Positions 8,450-19,215 are shown, numbered from the stretch's first letter. The stretch: 64,000 nt of DNA from Luteimonas huabeiensis HB2 (GCF_000559025.1 NZ_JAAN01000012.1:1-64000), one strand, 5' to 3'. Notes: generated by a model not told the origin, from the sequence alone. Numbers and translations are program-made.

Positions 8450-8766
8450 TGGCGCAATTCGACGTTCATCGCAATCCGGGCCGGTTGAAGATCGCGATCC
8501 CCTACGTGGTCGTCGTGCAGTCGGCGATCTTCGACGCCAGCCGCCATCGTGTGGTCGCCCCCTTGGTCTCCAGGCAAGAGGCGGTCGCGCTGAATCCCCG
8601 TTTCAACCCGGTGTTCGTCGTGGAGGGCCGGGAGGTGGTGCTGCATCCCCTGGAGATGACGGCTATACCGGCCGAGCGGCTCGGGGAACCCGTGGCATCC
8701 CTGGCGGCGCACGGAGACGACATCATTGCCGCCGTGGACGAGTTGCTGACCCCGGCTTACGGTTGA
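8449..8766 (+). CDS. ccdB: CcdB-type gyrase-poisoning toxin
   Basis: A 105-residue CcdB homologue, close to the family length of 101. It begins MAQFDVHRNPG, a typical start. It contains PYVVVVQSAIFD and the RFNPVF..V.G..VVLHPLEMTAIP block, and ends with DDIIAAVDELL. Known family members trap DNA gyrase on DNA. It starts on the last base of the ccdA stop codon. The residues that contact GyrA at the extreme C-terminus (Trp99-Gly-Ile in F-plasmid CcdB) are replaced here by TPAYG, so activity on gyrase is uncertain. Confidence 0.88.
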   Translation: MAQFDVHRNPGRLKIAIPYVVVVQSAIFDASRHRVVAPLVSRQEAVALNPRFNPVFVVEGREVVLHPLEMTAIPAERLGEPVASLAAHGDDIIAAVDELLTPAYG

Positions 8767-8936
8767 AGGCTTTCAGGCGCGGTCATTGGGGTGGGCCGAC
8801 TGAGGTTGAGCACCAGGACATCCTGTAGGTCCAGGTCCGCTTCCAGGGCGGCTAAAGTCGCCGGGCGTCGGCTGGCGATACGCGCAAGACAACGGTGCAA
8901 GGCGTCGAGCTAGCGCTCGACGATCAGCCGATCCAT
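8757..8936 (-). pseudogene. Remnant of HepT-like (DUF86) toxin gene
   Basis: Reading the minus strand from the ATG at 8936 gives MDRLIVER, a TAG stop, then LDALHRCLARIASRRPATLA and LQDVLVLNLSR. These match the start of HepT/DUF86 RNase toxins of HepT-MntA modules. The C-terminal half with the catalytic RX4-6H motif is missing, and the frame ends at 8757 inside the ccdB tail. Sequence before the ATG (DFQPYIDRMLRE, 8945-9000) may be debris of the partner gene. This explains most of the gap 8767-9171. Confidence 0.6.
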
Positions 8937-9171
8937 GCCGGTCTTCTCTCGCGCAGCATGCGGTCGATGTAGGGCTGGAAGTCGGCGGAGTCGGATGTCC
9001 CCGGCCCGCAAGCGCCTGGGCATGGCGCAGGCAGCGGGACGGCGGTTCACGCCGGCGCCGCGTTGGCGATGTGAAGGCCCGATCCTCGCCGCTCACGCGG
9101 GTGGGCGCATAGTGGCCGGCGGAAAGCGGCGGTGCGCAGAGTGCGCTGCCGGCCCGCCAAACGGAGGCCCC

Positions 9172-11361
9172 ATGCCCGAGCAATTGCCCGCCTATCCCGT
9201 GCAGCCCAACGAGGAGGCGCGGCTGAGCGCGCTGGCGGATTTCCACTTGCTGGACACGCCGCCGGAGCAGGAGTTCGACCGGCTGGCGGAGCTGGCGGCG
9301 CGCCTGTTCAAGGTGCCGATCGTGCTGATCTCGCTGCTGGACCGCGACCGCCAGTTCCTGAAGGCGCGCGTGGGGATGGACGTGTGCGAGACCAGCCGGG
9401 AGGTCTCGTTCTGCGCCCACGCGATCATGCAGGACGATGTCTTCCTGGTGCCCGATGCGATGCAGGATCCGCGCTTCGCCACCAATCCGCTGGTGCTGGG
9501 GCCGCCGTTCATCCGTTTCTATGCCGGCAAGCCGCTGGCGACGGCGAGCGGCGAAAAGCTCGGCACGGTGTGCCTGATCGACCACGAGCCGCGCGATCGC
9601 TTCGGCGAGGAGGATCGCCGCAACCTCGGCGATCTCGCGGCCCTGGTGATGGACCGGATGGAACTGCGCCGGCTGGATTACGCCACCACGATCAGCCGCA
9701 GGCGGTTCGAGAACATCGCCGCCACGTCGCCGGACGCGATCATCTGCTCCAACGCGCGCGAGCAGGTCACGTTCTGGAACCGCGCGGCGCAGCGGCTGTT
9801 CGGCTACACCGCCGAGGAAATGCTGGACCGGAGCGTTTCGGCGATCGTGCCCGACAGCTGGCGCCGCATCTACGAGGCGGAGCTGGCGCGCCTCAAGCGC
9901 GGCGAGCCCATGGAGCTGGCTGACCGCACCATCGTGCTGTCGGGCCGGCGCCGCGATGGCAGCGAGTTCCCGGCGGAGTACTCGCTTTCGACCTGGGACG
10001 AGGGCGGCACCACGAGCGTGGGCGCCATCGTGCGCGACATCACCGAGCGCCGGCGCAACGAGGAGCGGCTGTTCCGGCTGGCCTCGCTGGATCCGCTGAC
10101 CGACCTGCCCAACCGCGGCGCTTGGCAGACGCAGGCGGCGGCGACCCTGGCCGCCGGCGAGCCGGCGGGCGTGCTGCTGCTGGACCTGGACGGGTTCAAG
10201 GACGTCAACGATACGCTCGGCCACTCCGCCGGGGATGCGGTGCTGCGCGAGGTAGGGGCCCGCATCCAGCGCGTGTGCGAGGGCGCGATCATGGTGGCCC
10301 GGCTGGGCGGGGACGAGTTCGTGGTCCTGCTGCGCGGCGACGGCCTGGCCGAGGCGGAGCGGGTCGCCGGTGCGCTCGTGCGGGCGATCGCGCAACCGTT
10401 CGAGTTCGCCGGCGAGCGGATCGACGTGGGCGTGAGCATCGGCATCGCGCTGGCCCCCGAGCACGGGCGGCGGGCGGAAGACCTGCTCGGCGCCGCGGAC
10501 CTGGCGCTGTACAAGGCGAAGGCGGCGGGCCGGGGCCGCTACGAGCTGTTCCGCGCCTCCTTCCGCGACGTCGCCATCGCGCGGCGGGCGTTCGAGACCG
10601 AGCTGCGGCGCGCCTACGAGCGCGGCGAGTTCGTGGTCTTCTACCAGCCGCAGGTGGCCACCGAAACAGGCGCGGTGACCGGCGCCGAAGCGTTGCTGCG
10701 TTGGCGCCATCCGCAGCGCGGCCTGCTGACGCCGGCGCACTTCGTGAAGGTGCTGGGCGAGAGCGCGCTCTCCCAGCACGTCGGCGAATGGGTCCTGCGC
10801 GAGGCCTGCCGCGAGGCGGCGCGGTGGCGGCGGGCGGTGCCGGGGTTCCGGATGGGCGTCAACCTGTTCGAGACCCAGTTCCGTTCGGTCGGCCTGGTCG
10901 AGACGGTGGCCCAGGCGCTGGCGGACGCGGACCTGCCGGCCGCCGCGCTCGAGCTGGAGATCGTCGAGAACACGCTGATGCGCGACGATCAGGCCACGCT
11001 CCAGTTGCTGCAGGCGTTGCGCGCCGTCGGCGTGGGGCTGGCGTTCGACGACTACGGCACCGGCTTCGCCTCGCTGAGCCTGCTCAAGCGCTACCCGGTG
11101 ACGCGGCTGAAGATCGACCGTTCCTTCATCCGCAACGTCATCGTCGACGAGGAGGACGCGGCCGTGGTGCGCGCGGTGATCTACCTGGGCCGGAGCTTCG
11201 GGCTGGAGGTCACCGCGGAAGGCGTGGAGAGCGGCTCGCAGCTGGAATTCCTGCGCGCCAACCGCTGCCCCGGCGCGCAGGGCTACCTGTTCGGCAAGCC
11301 AGTGCCGCCGGCGAAGTTCGAGCGCATGTTCCTGGACATGCCGGCGGGCGGGGCGGGCTGA
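9172..11361 (+). CDS. GAF-PAS-GGDEF-EAL cyclic-di-GMP protein
   Basis: A 729-residue hybrid signalling enzyme. A GAF domain (about 20-160) is followed by a PAS domain (about 175-290), a GGDEF domain with intact LGGDEF (GGDEF at 379-383) and an EAL domain with intact EALLRW (506-511) and DDYGTG. Both the diguanylate cyclase and phosphodiesterase motifs are therefore present. No membrane segment is seen, so it is a soluble sensor whose ligand is unknown. GGAGG precedes the ATG at 9172. It lies tail-to-tail with pilR. Cyclic-di-GMP commonly regulates type IV pili, but a direct link here is inference. Confidence 0.95.
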   Translation: MPEQLPAYPVQPNEEARLSALADFHLLDTPPEQEFDRLAELAARLFKVPIVLISLLDRDRQFLKARVGMDVCETSREVSFCAHAIMQDDVFLVPDAMQDPRFATNPLVLGPPFIRFYAGKPLATASGEKLGTVCLIDHEPRDRFGEEDRRNLGDLAALVMDRMELRRLDYATTISRRRFENIAATSPDAIICSNAREQVTFWNRAAQRLFGYTAEEMLDRSVSAIVPDSWRRIYEAELARLKRGEPMELADRTIVLSGRRRDGSEFPAEYSLSTWDEGGTTSVGAIVRDITERRRNEERLFRLASLDPLTDLPNRGAWQTQAAATLAAGEPAGVLLLDLDGFKDVNDTLGHSAGDAVLREVGARIQRVCEGAIMVARLGGDEFVVLLRGDGLAEAERVAGALVRAIAQPFEFAGERIDVGVSIGIALAPEHGRRAEDLLGAADLALYKAKAAGRGRYELFRASFRDVAIARRAFETELRRAYERGEFVVFYQPQVATETGAVTGAEALLRWRHPQRGLLTPAHFVKVLGESALSQHVGEWVLREACREAARWRRAVPGFRMGVNLFETQFRSVGLVETVAQALADADLPAAALELEIVENTLMRDDQATLQLLQALRAVGVGLAFDDYGTGFASLSLLKRYPVTRLKIDRSFIRNVIVDEEDAAVVRAVIYLGRSFGLEVTAEGVESGSQLEFLRANRCPGAQGYLFGKPVPPAKFERMFLDMPAGGAG

Positions 11362-11386
11362 GCGGACGTCGCCCGACCCGGTCGCT

Positions 11387-12793
11387 TTAGTCGATCCCCA
11401 GCTTCTTGAGCTTGTAGCGCAGCGCGCGGAAGGTGATGCCCAGCGCGGCGGCGGTCTTGGTCTTGTTGTAGCGGTTTTCCTGCAGCGCCTGCTGGATGGC
11501 GGCGCGTTCGATTTCCTCGATGTAGGAGGGCAGGGCGCTGGAGGCGGTGTCGTAGGGGCTGAGCGTGCGCGGATCGGGCCCCGGCGCGGCGGCGGGCGTG
11601 GCGTTCGCCGGCGCGCCGGCCGCCGCCGGCGTCCTGCGCGGGACCTGCGGCAGGTGCAGGTCGGCGGCGTGGATGACGTCGCCGTCGGCGAGCGCCAGCG
11701 CGCGCTCCAGGATGTTCTCCAGCTCGCGCACGTTGCCGGGGAAGGGGTAGTCCTCCAGGGTGGCCAGGGCGTCGTTGGCGATCACCGGGGTCGGGCGCTG
11801 CATGGCGCGGGCGAGGCGCTGCAGGATGGCGGTGGACAGCAGCTTGAGATCGCCGGTGCGCTCGCGCAGCGGCGGCACGTGCAGGCCGATGACGTTGATG
11901 CGGTAGTACAGGTCGTGGCGGAAGCTGCCGAGATCGACGAGCTGGGCGAGATCCTTGTGCGTGGCCGAGAGGATGCGCACGTCGACCGGCGTCTCGGCCG
12001 AGGCGCCCACCGGCCGCACGGTCTTCTCCTGGATCGCGCGCAGCAGCTTGACCTGCATCGCCAGCGGCAGCTCGGCGACCTCGTCGAGGAACAGCGTGCC
12101 GCCGTCGGCGCTCTGGAACAGGCCCGGCTTGTCGGCGTGGGCGCCGGTGAAGCTGCCCTTCTTGTGGCCGAAGAACTCGCTCTCCATCAGCTCGGTCGGG
12201 ATCGCGCCGCAGTTGACCGGTACGAACGGGCCGGCCGCGCGCGCGCTCTGCGCGTGGATGGTGCGCGCGACCAGTTCCTTGCCGGTGCCGGATTCGCCGC
12301 TGATGTGCACCGGCGCCTGGCTGCGCGCGACCTTGGCGATGGTCTGCCGCAGCGCGACCATCGCCTCGGATTCGCCGAACAGGCGGCTGGCGGGATCGTC
12401 GTGCTGGAGTCCGGCGCGCGGGGGCAGGTCCAGCGCCTGCCGCGCCAGCCCGCGCAGCATGTGGATATCGACCGGCTTGCTGACGAAATCGAAGGCGCCG
12501 GCCTTCAGCGCTTCCACGGCCGCCTCGATGTTGCCGTAGGCGGTGATCACCGCGACCGGCGTGTTCGGGAAGCGGGCGGAAATCTCGGAGACCAGCTCCA
12601 GCCCCGAGCCGTCGGGCAGGCGCATGTCGGTCAGGCACAGGTCGTAGCGGTTGTCGGCCAGCAGCGCGCGGGCGGCGGACACGGTGGCCGCGGTGTCGGT
12701 GCGCAGGCCCATCCGGCCGAGGGTCAGCACCAGCAGCTCGCGGATGTCGTGCTCGTCGTCGACGATCAGGACGCTGCGTTGTTCGCTGGACAT
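11387..12793 (-). CDS. pilR: Sigma-54-dependent response regulator PilR
   Basis: A 468-residue NtrC-family activator. It has a receiver domain with phospho-acceptor Asp56 (LTDMRLP) and an AAA+ domain with Walker A GESGTGKE at 166-173. The sigma-54 contact loop is GSFTGA at 213-218, where the canonical form is GAFTGA. Walker B is GGTLFLDEVAELP, and a Fis-type helix-turn-helix ends the protein. With PilS it activates pilA from the -24/-12 promoter at 7885-7899. It is downstream of pilS in the same direction with a 184-bp gap in which no other gene is seen. Confidence 0.95.
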   Translation of the reverse strand: MSSEQRSVLIVDDEHDIRELLVLTLGRMGLRTDTAATVSAARALLADNRYDLCLTDMRLPDGSGLELVSEISARFPNTPVAVITAYGNIEAAVEALKAGAFDFVSKPVDIHMLRGLARQALDLPPRAGLQHDDPASRLFGESEAMVALRQTIAKVARSQAPVHISGESGTGKELVARTIHAQSARAAGPFVPVNCGAIPTELMESEFFGHKKGSFTGAHADKPGLFQSADGGTLFLDEVAELPLAMQVKLLRAIQEKTVRPVGASAETPVDVRILSATHKDLAQLVDLGSFRHDLYYRINVIGLHVPPLRERTGDLKLLSTAILQRLARAMQRPTPVIANDALATLEDYPFPGNVRELENILERALALADGDVIHAADLHLPQVPRRTPAAAGAPANATPAAAPGPDPRTLSPYDTASSALPSYIEEIERAAIQQALQENRYNKTKTAAALGITFRALRYKLKKLGID

Positions 12794-12977
12794 GGCGGGG
12801 GTTCCTTGGCGTGGGCGGCGCGACCGCGCGCGTCCGCCCCAGGCGTCCTGGCGTGGGCGGCCGCGCTGCGATGCGCGCCGGCGGACCGCGGGCAGGGCGA
12901 CGGCCGGGGGCGCCGCGAGACGCCATCGTCGCCGCCCGCCTGTCGGCGATTGACCGGCGGTGTCATGAAGTGACCGA

Positions 12978-14642
12978 TTATGCCGAAAGCAACGGGTTTC
13001 GTCCCGGCATGGCGAGCCGGAAGCAGGCGCCGCCGCCGGGCACCGGCACGTAGTCGAGATCGGCGCCGTTGGCGCGCGCCAGCTCGCGGGCGATGTAGAG
13101 CCCCAGGCCGGTGCCGTGCTCGGAGGTGGTGAAGAACGGCCGTCCCACCTGGTGGGCGACCGCGTCCGGGATGCCGGGGCCGCGATCGATCACCTCCACC
13201 GCGGGGCGGCCGTCGCGCTCGTCCGCGACCAGGGTCACCCGCGCCGGCTCGCCCGGCAGGCGCCCGTGGTGGATGGCGTTGTTGACCAGCACGGTGAGGA
13301 TCTGGTGCAGGTGGCGCGGGTCGAACACCGCCTCGAGCGGGCGTTCCCGCCCGGATGCGCGCACGCTGCCGTTCTCGGGCTGCAGGGTCGCCTGGTACTC
13401 GTCCACGAAGCGGCGCACGCAGGCCACGAGGTCCACCGGCTCGCCCATCGCGCGCTCGCGCCGGGCCAGGCCGAGCACGCTCTCCACGATGCCGTTGGTG
13501 CGCAGGCACTGCTGGTGGATGATCTGCAGCAGCCGCCGGTCCGGCTCCGACAGGTCCTCGGACTCCTCCAGCAGCTGGGTCGCGTAGCTGATCGCCGCCA
13601 GCGGGTTGCGGATCTCGTGGGCGAGGCTGGCGGAAAAGCGCCCCATCGCCGAGAGCGTCAGCGATTCCGCCCGTCGCGACACCAGCGAGGCGTCGTCGAG
13701 GAACACCAGCGCCGATTCCGAACCCGGCAGCAGGCGGGCGAACCGCGGCTGCACCTCGATCCGCTCCGGGCCGCAGGCCAGGGGCGATTCGTCGTTGCGG
13801 GCATCGCGCCGCCACGCGCGCAGCCGCCGCGCCAGGCCGGGCGAGAGTTCCGTCAGGGCGCGGCCTTCCAGCGCGCCGTCGTGGTTGGCGAAGATCAGGC
13901 CCGCGGCCTCGTTGGCCAGCTGCACCGTCCCGTGGCCGTCCACGATCATCACCCCGGTGCGCATGCGGCGGATGATCAGTTCGTTGAGCCCGGCGAGGCT
14001 GGCCGCCTCCTCGCCGCGACGCTCGGCCAGGGCCTGGCTGCGCCGCATCCGCTCGCCCAGCAGGTTGGTCAGCGTGGCGACGGCGAAGAAGCTGACGCCG
14101 AACATCAGCGTCTCCGCCAGCGGCCGGGTCCGGCTGCCTTCCAGCATGCTCCACACGAACTCGGCGGCCAGCCCGAGCGCGGCGAGCGCGGCCACGACCA
14201 GCGCCACGCGCAGGCGCAGGAACAGCGCGGCGCCGCCGATGTTGGTCACCAGCAGCAGCGCCACCCCGGGTCCCGCGGCCGGCAATGCGTGGCTGATGAA
14301 GGTGGCGATCAGGATGTCGGCGACCACGCCGATCAGCGCCATCTCGCCGAGGTCGGCGCCGGGCCGGCGCGCCCACCACCACAGCGCGAGCGAGGCCGGC
14401 AGGCTGGCCAGCGCCACCGCCGCACCGAGCGCGCGGTCGTGCGGCGCGCCGATCAGCGCGCCGACCGGGCTGAACACCAGCAGGCACAGCAGGCTCGCTT
14501 CCAGGATGCGGTACAGCGCCAGCAGGTGCAGCTCGCGGCGCAGGACCGTATCGGTATAGACGACGCTGGCGGGCAGCTGGAACAGGATGCGCCCCTCCCC
14601 GGGCAGACCGGGACGAGTATAGGCGCCCGCGGCGATCGGCAC
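12978..14642 (-). CDS. pilS: Sensor histidine kinase PilS
   Basis: PilS senses pilin levels in the inner membrane and phosphorylates PilR. The N-terminal part has about six hydrophobic segments, followed by a PAS-like region. The phosphorylated His lies in FSASLAHEIRNPLAAISYA, and ATP-binding N, G1 and G2 boxes follow (LVNNAIHHGR, IDRGPGIPD, GTGLGLYIA). The start is unclear. The frame is open to 14780 and has no ATG near the first membrane segment. GTG 14642 gives 554 residues, close to the family length. A start near 14585, after GGGGAGGGG, is also possible. Confidence 0.9.
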   Translation of the reverse strand: MPIAAGAYTRPGLPGEGRILFQLPASVVYTDTVLRRELHLLALYRILEASLLCLLVFSPVGALIGAPHDRALGAAVALASLPASLALWWWARRPGADLGEMALIGVVADILIATFISHALPAAGPGVALLLVTNIGGAALFLRLRVALVVAALAALGLAAEFVWSMLEGSRTRPLAETLMFGVSFFAVATLTNLLGERMRRSQALAERRGEEAASLAGLNELIIRRMRTGVMIVDGHGTVQLANEAAGLIFANHDGALEGRALTELSPGLARRLRAWRRDARNDESPLACGPERIEVQPRFARLLPGSESALVFLDDASLVSRRAESLTLSAMGRFSASLAHEIRNPLAAISYATQLLEESEDLSEPDRRLLQIIHQQCLRTNGIVESVLGLARRERAMGEPVDLVACVRRFVDEYQATLQPENGSVRASGRERPLEAVFDPRHLHQILTVLVNNAIHHGRLPGEPARVTLVADERDGRPAVEVIDRGPGIPDAVAHQVGRPFFTTSEHGTGLGLYIARELARANGADLDYVPVPGGGACFRLAMPGRNPLLSA

Positions 14643-14797
14643 GGTCCTTCGCGGCCATCGCCGGCGCCGATCGGATCGGCGCGTTTTGCCCCGGCTGGCC
14701 GCATGGGCGAGAATAGCGGTCTGCCCGCGCCCCCGCCGCCGGTCCTGGTGCCTGCGGATCCGTCGTGCGCGGTCCGTCACCCCACGCAGGATTCCAC

Positions 14798-15958
<1,161 letters not shown>

Positions 15959-15973
15959 GTCCATACATCACCT

Positions 15974-16028
15974 GTAGGAGCGCGCTCGCGCGCGACCGCG
16001 GCCATGCCTCGGCGCCGGGCGCTCCTAC
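15974..16028. repeat. REP element between sucC and sucD
   Basis: An imperfect hairpin with terminal arms GTAGGAGCGC (15974-15983) and GCGCTCCTAC (16019-16028). This is the 'GTAGGAGCG' class of REP common in Pseudomonas and Xanthomonadaceae. It is unlike the CTTCTCCCG class elsewhere in the window. It could stall exonucleases and alter the sucC to sucD transcript ratio. Confidence 0.75.
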
Positions 16029-16046
16029 GACAGCACAGGATTTCAA

Positions 16047-16922
16047 ATGAGCGTCCTTATTGACAAGAACACCAAGGTGATCGTGCAGGGCTTCACCGGC
16101 CAGCAGGGCACCTTCCACGCCGAGCAGATGCTCGACTACGGCACCAAGGTCGTCGGCGGCGTGACCCCCGGCAAGGGCGGCACCGAGCACCTCGGCCTGC
16201 CGGTCTTCGACACCGTGCGCGACGCGGTCGCCGAGACCGGCGCCGACGCCTCGGTCATCTACGTGCCGCCGCCGTTCGCGGCCGACGCCATCCTCGAGGC
16301 CGCCGATGCCGGCATCCGGGTCATCGTGTGCATCACCGAGGGCATCCCGGTGCTGGACATGCTGCGGGTCAAGAACGTGCTGAAGTCGCACGAGGACGTG
16401 GTGCTGATCGGCCCGAACTGCCCCGGCGTGATCACCCCGGGCGAGTGCAAGATCGGCATCATGCCGGGCCACATCCACAAGCCCGGCAAGGTCGGTATCG
16501 TCTCGCGCTCGGGCACGCTGACCTACGAGGCGGTCAAGCAGACCACCGACGCCGGCCTCGGCCAGTCCACCTGCATCGGCATCGGCGGCGACCCGATCAA
16601 CGGCACCAACTTCATCGACGCGCTGAAGCTGTTCCAGGACGATCCGCAGACCGAGGGCATCATCCTGGTCGGCGAGATCGGCGGCAGCGCCGAGGAAGAG
16701 GCCGCCGAGTACATCGCCGAGCACGTGACCAAGCCGGTGGTCGGCTTCATCGCCGGCGCCTCCGCCCCGAAGGGCAAGCGCATGGGCCATGCCGGCGCGA
16801 TCGCCTCGGGCGGCGCGGGCACCGCCGAGGGCAAGTTCGCCGCGCTGGAGAAGGCGGGCGTGACCACGGTGAAGTCGCCCGGCGACCTGGGCGCGGCGAT
16901 CGCCAAGCGCCTGGCCGGCTGA
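16047..16922 (+). CDS. sucD: Succinyl-CoA synthetase alpha subunit
   Basis: A 291-residue SucD. The N-terminal Rossmann CoA-binding domain contains [12 protein letters not shown], and the [20 protein letters not shown] block and [10 protein letters not shown] are present. The active-site phosphohistidine is His248 in [13 protein letters not shown]. Together with SucC it forms the TCA-cycle enzyme. A rho-independent terminator follows at 16948-16973. Confidence 0.98.
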   Translation: MSVLIDKNTKVIVQGFTGQQGTFHAEQMLDYGTKVVGGVTPGKGGTEHLGLPVFDTVRDAVAETGADASVIYVPPPFAADAILEAADAGIRVIVCITEGIPVLDMLRVKNVLKSHEDVVLIGPNCPGVITPGECKIGIMPGHIHKPGKVGIVSRSGTLTYEAVKQTTDAGLGQSTCIGIGGDPINGTNFIDALKLFQDDPQTEGIILVGEIGGSAEEEAAEYIAEHVTKPVVGFIAGASAPKGKRMGHAGAIASGGAGTAEGKFAALEKAGVTTVKSPGDLGAAIAKRLAG

Positions 16923-16947
16923 TCCCCCGCTCGCCATCCGCGACGCG

Positions 16948-16973
16948 AAAGGCCGCCTCCGGGCGGCCTTTTT
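16948..16973 (+). terminator. Terminator of sucCD
   Basis: The hairpin GGCCGCC (16951-16957), TCCG loop, GGCGGCC (16962-16968) is flanked by AAA on the left and TTTTT on the right. It lies 25 bp after the sucD stop. Confidence 0.93.
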
Positions 16974-16986
16974 GCGTTCGGCACGG

Positions 16987-17290
16987 GCCTCATCCGCCCC
17001 TTCGGGACACCTTCTTCCGCGAGCGGAAGCAGGGAGTCGAACGTCGCGCGCTCGAGCCCCTCTCCCGCGTGCGGGAGAGGGGGTGGGGTGAGGGTGTGTC
17101 GTGCGGTGGGCTTCGAAAAAGCGGCCCTCATCCGCCCCTTCGGGGCACCTTCTCCCGCAAGCGGGAGAAGGGGACGGGCCACGGCATGTCTGGGGCAGCT
17201 TCTTTTCCCGCGAGCGGAAGCAGGGAGTCGAACGTCGCGCGCTCGAGCCCCTCTCCCGCGTGCGGGAGAGGGGTTGGGGTGAGGGCGTGC
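16987..17290. repeat. Duplicated REP-like cluster
   Basis: Alternating CTTCTCCCGCAAGCGGGAGAAG and CTCTCCCGCGTGCGGGAGAG palindromes are joined by CCCTCATCCGCCCCTTCGGG phrases. The segment around 17020-17095 (AAGCAGGGAGTCGAACGTCG through the CTCGAG-containing palindrome) recurs almost identically near 17217-17285. No gene is seen in the 480-bp gap between sucD and the DUF559 gene. Confidence 0.8.
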
Positions 17291-17402
17291 GATCTGCCGC
17301 GGGTTCTGCGAGGCGTTGTCCGACAGCGCGGTGCGCAGTGATCCGGTGTGCGGGAGCGGATGGGGAGGGCAAGCTGGTCATGTCCTTCGAGGGAGCGCAC
17401 GG

Positions 17403-17816
17403 ATGCGCGATGCCGCCAAGACCGCCTTGGCCCGGCGACTGCGCCGGGACATGACCGATGCGGAACGTTTGCTCTGGTTCTACCTGCGCAATCGCGCGCT
17501 GGTGGGGGCGAAGTTCCGGCGCCAGTGCCCGGTCGGGCCGTTCGTGGCCGATTTCCTCTGCGCGGCGGGCCGGCTGATCGTCGAAGTGGACGGCAGCCAG
17601 CACGGCGAAGGCGTGGATGCCGCGCGCACGCGGTTCCTCGAGCGCCGTGGCTACCGCGTGCTGCGGGTGTGGAACCACGATGTCCTGGTCCGGCCGACGC
17701 AGGTACTGGAGGCCATCGTGGGCGCCCTGGCCGCGGGCCCCGCGCACGGCGCGGACGCCGGGCCGGCTGGCCCGGCGTGCAAGATCGCAGACGCGATCGA
17801 GGGTTTTTCCGGATGA
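17403..17816 (+). CDS. DUF559 endonuclease-like protein
   Basis: A 137-residue protein of the DUF559 family, related to the Vsr/PD-(D/E)xK nuclease fold. The conserved core is visible: TDAERLLWFYLRNR, KFRRQCPVGPFVADFLC, LIVEVDGSQH (Asp50, Glu61, Asp63) and LERRGYRVLRVWNHDVL. It is probably a DNA endonuclease, but the biological role of the family is not established. The ATG at 17403 is the family start. It is flanked by REP repeats and is likely monocistronic. Confidence 0.85.
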   Translation: MRDAAKTALARRLRRDMTDAERLLWFYLRNRALVGAKFRRQCPVGPFVADFLCAAGRLIVEVDGSQHGEGVDAARTRFLERRGYRVLRVWNHDVLVRPTQVLEAIVGALAAGPAHGADAGPAGPACKIADAIEGFSG

Positions 17817-17960
17817 GCGCGGTCCGGCGGGTGGCTAGGATCCGGGTTGCAGGTGGCCGTGCGTCGGCCGGCGCGCGACGTGGCGGCGGATGCCAAGCCC
17901 CTGCGTTGGCCCAGGCCGCGCCCGCGCGAGGCCGCCGTGTCCCTGTACGGAGCACCCGCG

Positions 17961-19025
17961 ATGATCCTCGAGCGCACGATGCTGGCTGCCTTCTCCCGAC
18001 TCCGCGCGAGGTCCGTCGCGGCGTCAGGCTTCGTGCGCGTCCGCCGCCGGGCGGCGGCGCTTGCCGCCTGCCTGGCGTTGCCGGCGTGGGCGCTGTCCGC
18101 ACCGCCGCCGGTCCGGATCGACCACCACATGCACGTGCATTCGCCGGCGATCCGCGCCTGGCTGCCCCGCTATTGCGCCAGTCCCGGGCGGAGCTCGCCG
18201 TGCGATCCGGACTTCGCCGATCCGCCGCCGCTCGACGCGCTGATCGCAGCGATGGACCGCGCCGGCGTCGGGCATGGCCTGCTGATGTCGACGGGCTATC
18301 TCGCGCAGAGCGCGTTCGTGCAGCCGCCGGATCCCGATGCGGCGGCGCTGCTGCGTGCGGCCAACGACGATGTGGTGGCGCTGGCGCGCGCGCATCCCGG
18401 TCGCTTCTCGGCCTTCGTCGCGGTCAATCCGCTCGCGCCCCAAGCGCTGCCGGAACTGCGGCGCTGGCGCGGCGTCGAGGGCGTGGCCGGGGTCAAGATC
18501 CACGTCACCAATTCGGGGCTGGACCTGCGCGACGACGCCCATCTGCAGGCGCTGGCCGCGGTCTTCGCCGAGGCGCGGCGCAACGGCTGGGCGTTGACGA
18601 TCCACCTGCGCACGCGCGCCGCCGACTACGGCGCGGTGGACGTGGCCAACTTCATCGAGCAGGTGCTGCCGCAGGCCGGCGACGTGCCGGTACAGATCGC
18701 CCATGCCGCCGGCTGGGGCGGCACCGATGCCAATACCTTCGAGGCGCTGGGCGCCTTCGCCGGCGCCCTGGCCGCGCGCCCGGCGCTGGGGCGGAACCTG
18801 TATTTCGATCTCGCCGCGGTGTTCGGCGACCAGACTCCGGACGAAGATGCCGCGAAGCTGGCGGCGCTGATCCAGCGGATCGGCCCGGCGCATTTCGTCG
18901 CCGCGTCGGACTGGCCGTTCGCGCTCGACCTGGCCGACTACTACGGCCGGGTCTATCCGGTGCTGCCGCTGTCGCCGGAGGCGTGGCGGACGATCCGTAC
19001 CAACACCTGGATGGGGCGGCCCTGA
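17961..19025 (+). CDS. Exported amidohydrolase-family protein
   Basis: A 354-residue TIM-barrel hydrolase of the amidohydrolase 2 family. The metal motif HHMHVH lies at residues 55-60. Further His and Asp positions include VKIHVTNSG, HAAGWGG and the C-terminal SDWPF, the usual site of the last metal-ligand Asp. The N-terminus has a basic stretch (FVRVRRR), then a hydrophobic Ala/Leu segment ending in ALSAPP, typical of a signal peptide, so a periplasmic location is likely. GGAG precedes the ATG at 17961; the frame is open upstream to 17847. The substrate is unknown. Confidence 0.85.
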   Translation: MILERTMLAAFSRLRARSVAASGFVRVRRRAAALAACLALPAWALSAPPPVRIDHHMHVHSPAIRAWLPRYCASPGRSSPCDPDFADPPPLDALIAAMDRAGVGHGLLMSTGYLAQSAFVQPPDPDAAALLRAANDDVVALARAHPGRFSAFVAVNPLAPQALPELRRWRGVEGVAGVKIHVTNSGLDLRDDAHLQALAAVFAEARRNGWALTIHLRTRAADYGAVDVANFIEQVLPQAGDVPVQIAHAAGWGGTDANTFEALGAFAGALAARPALGRNLYFDLAAVFGDQTPDEDAAKLAALIQRIGPAHFVAASDWPFALDLADYYGRVYPVLPLSPEAWRTIRTNTWMGRP

Positions 19026-19215
19026 GCCGTGCCGGCCGGCGATGCCGGGTGGCGACGATGGAGGCCCCGGAAGACCGCGGGCCGGGGCGCGGCTTCCGGG
19101 GGCGTCGCCGCGACCGCGATCGCGCAGCCGGTCGGTCGAGCCGGCGCCTGCCGGGGCGCCGGCGCAGGCCGGGCAGCGCCAGCGGCGGCCCGGCCGGTGC
19201 GGCCGGCCGGCCCGG

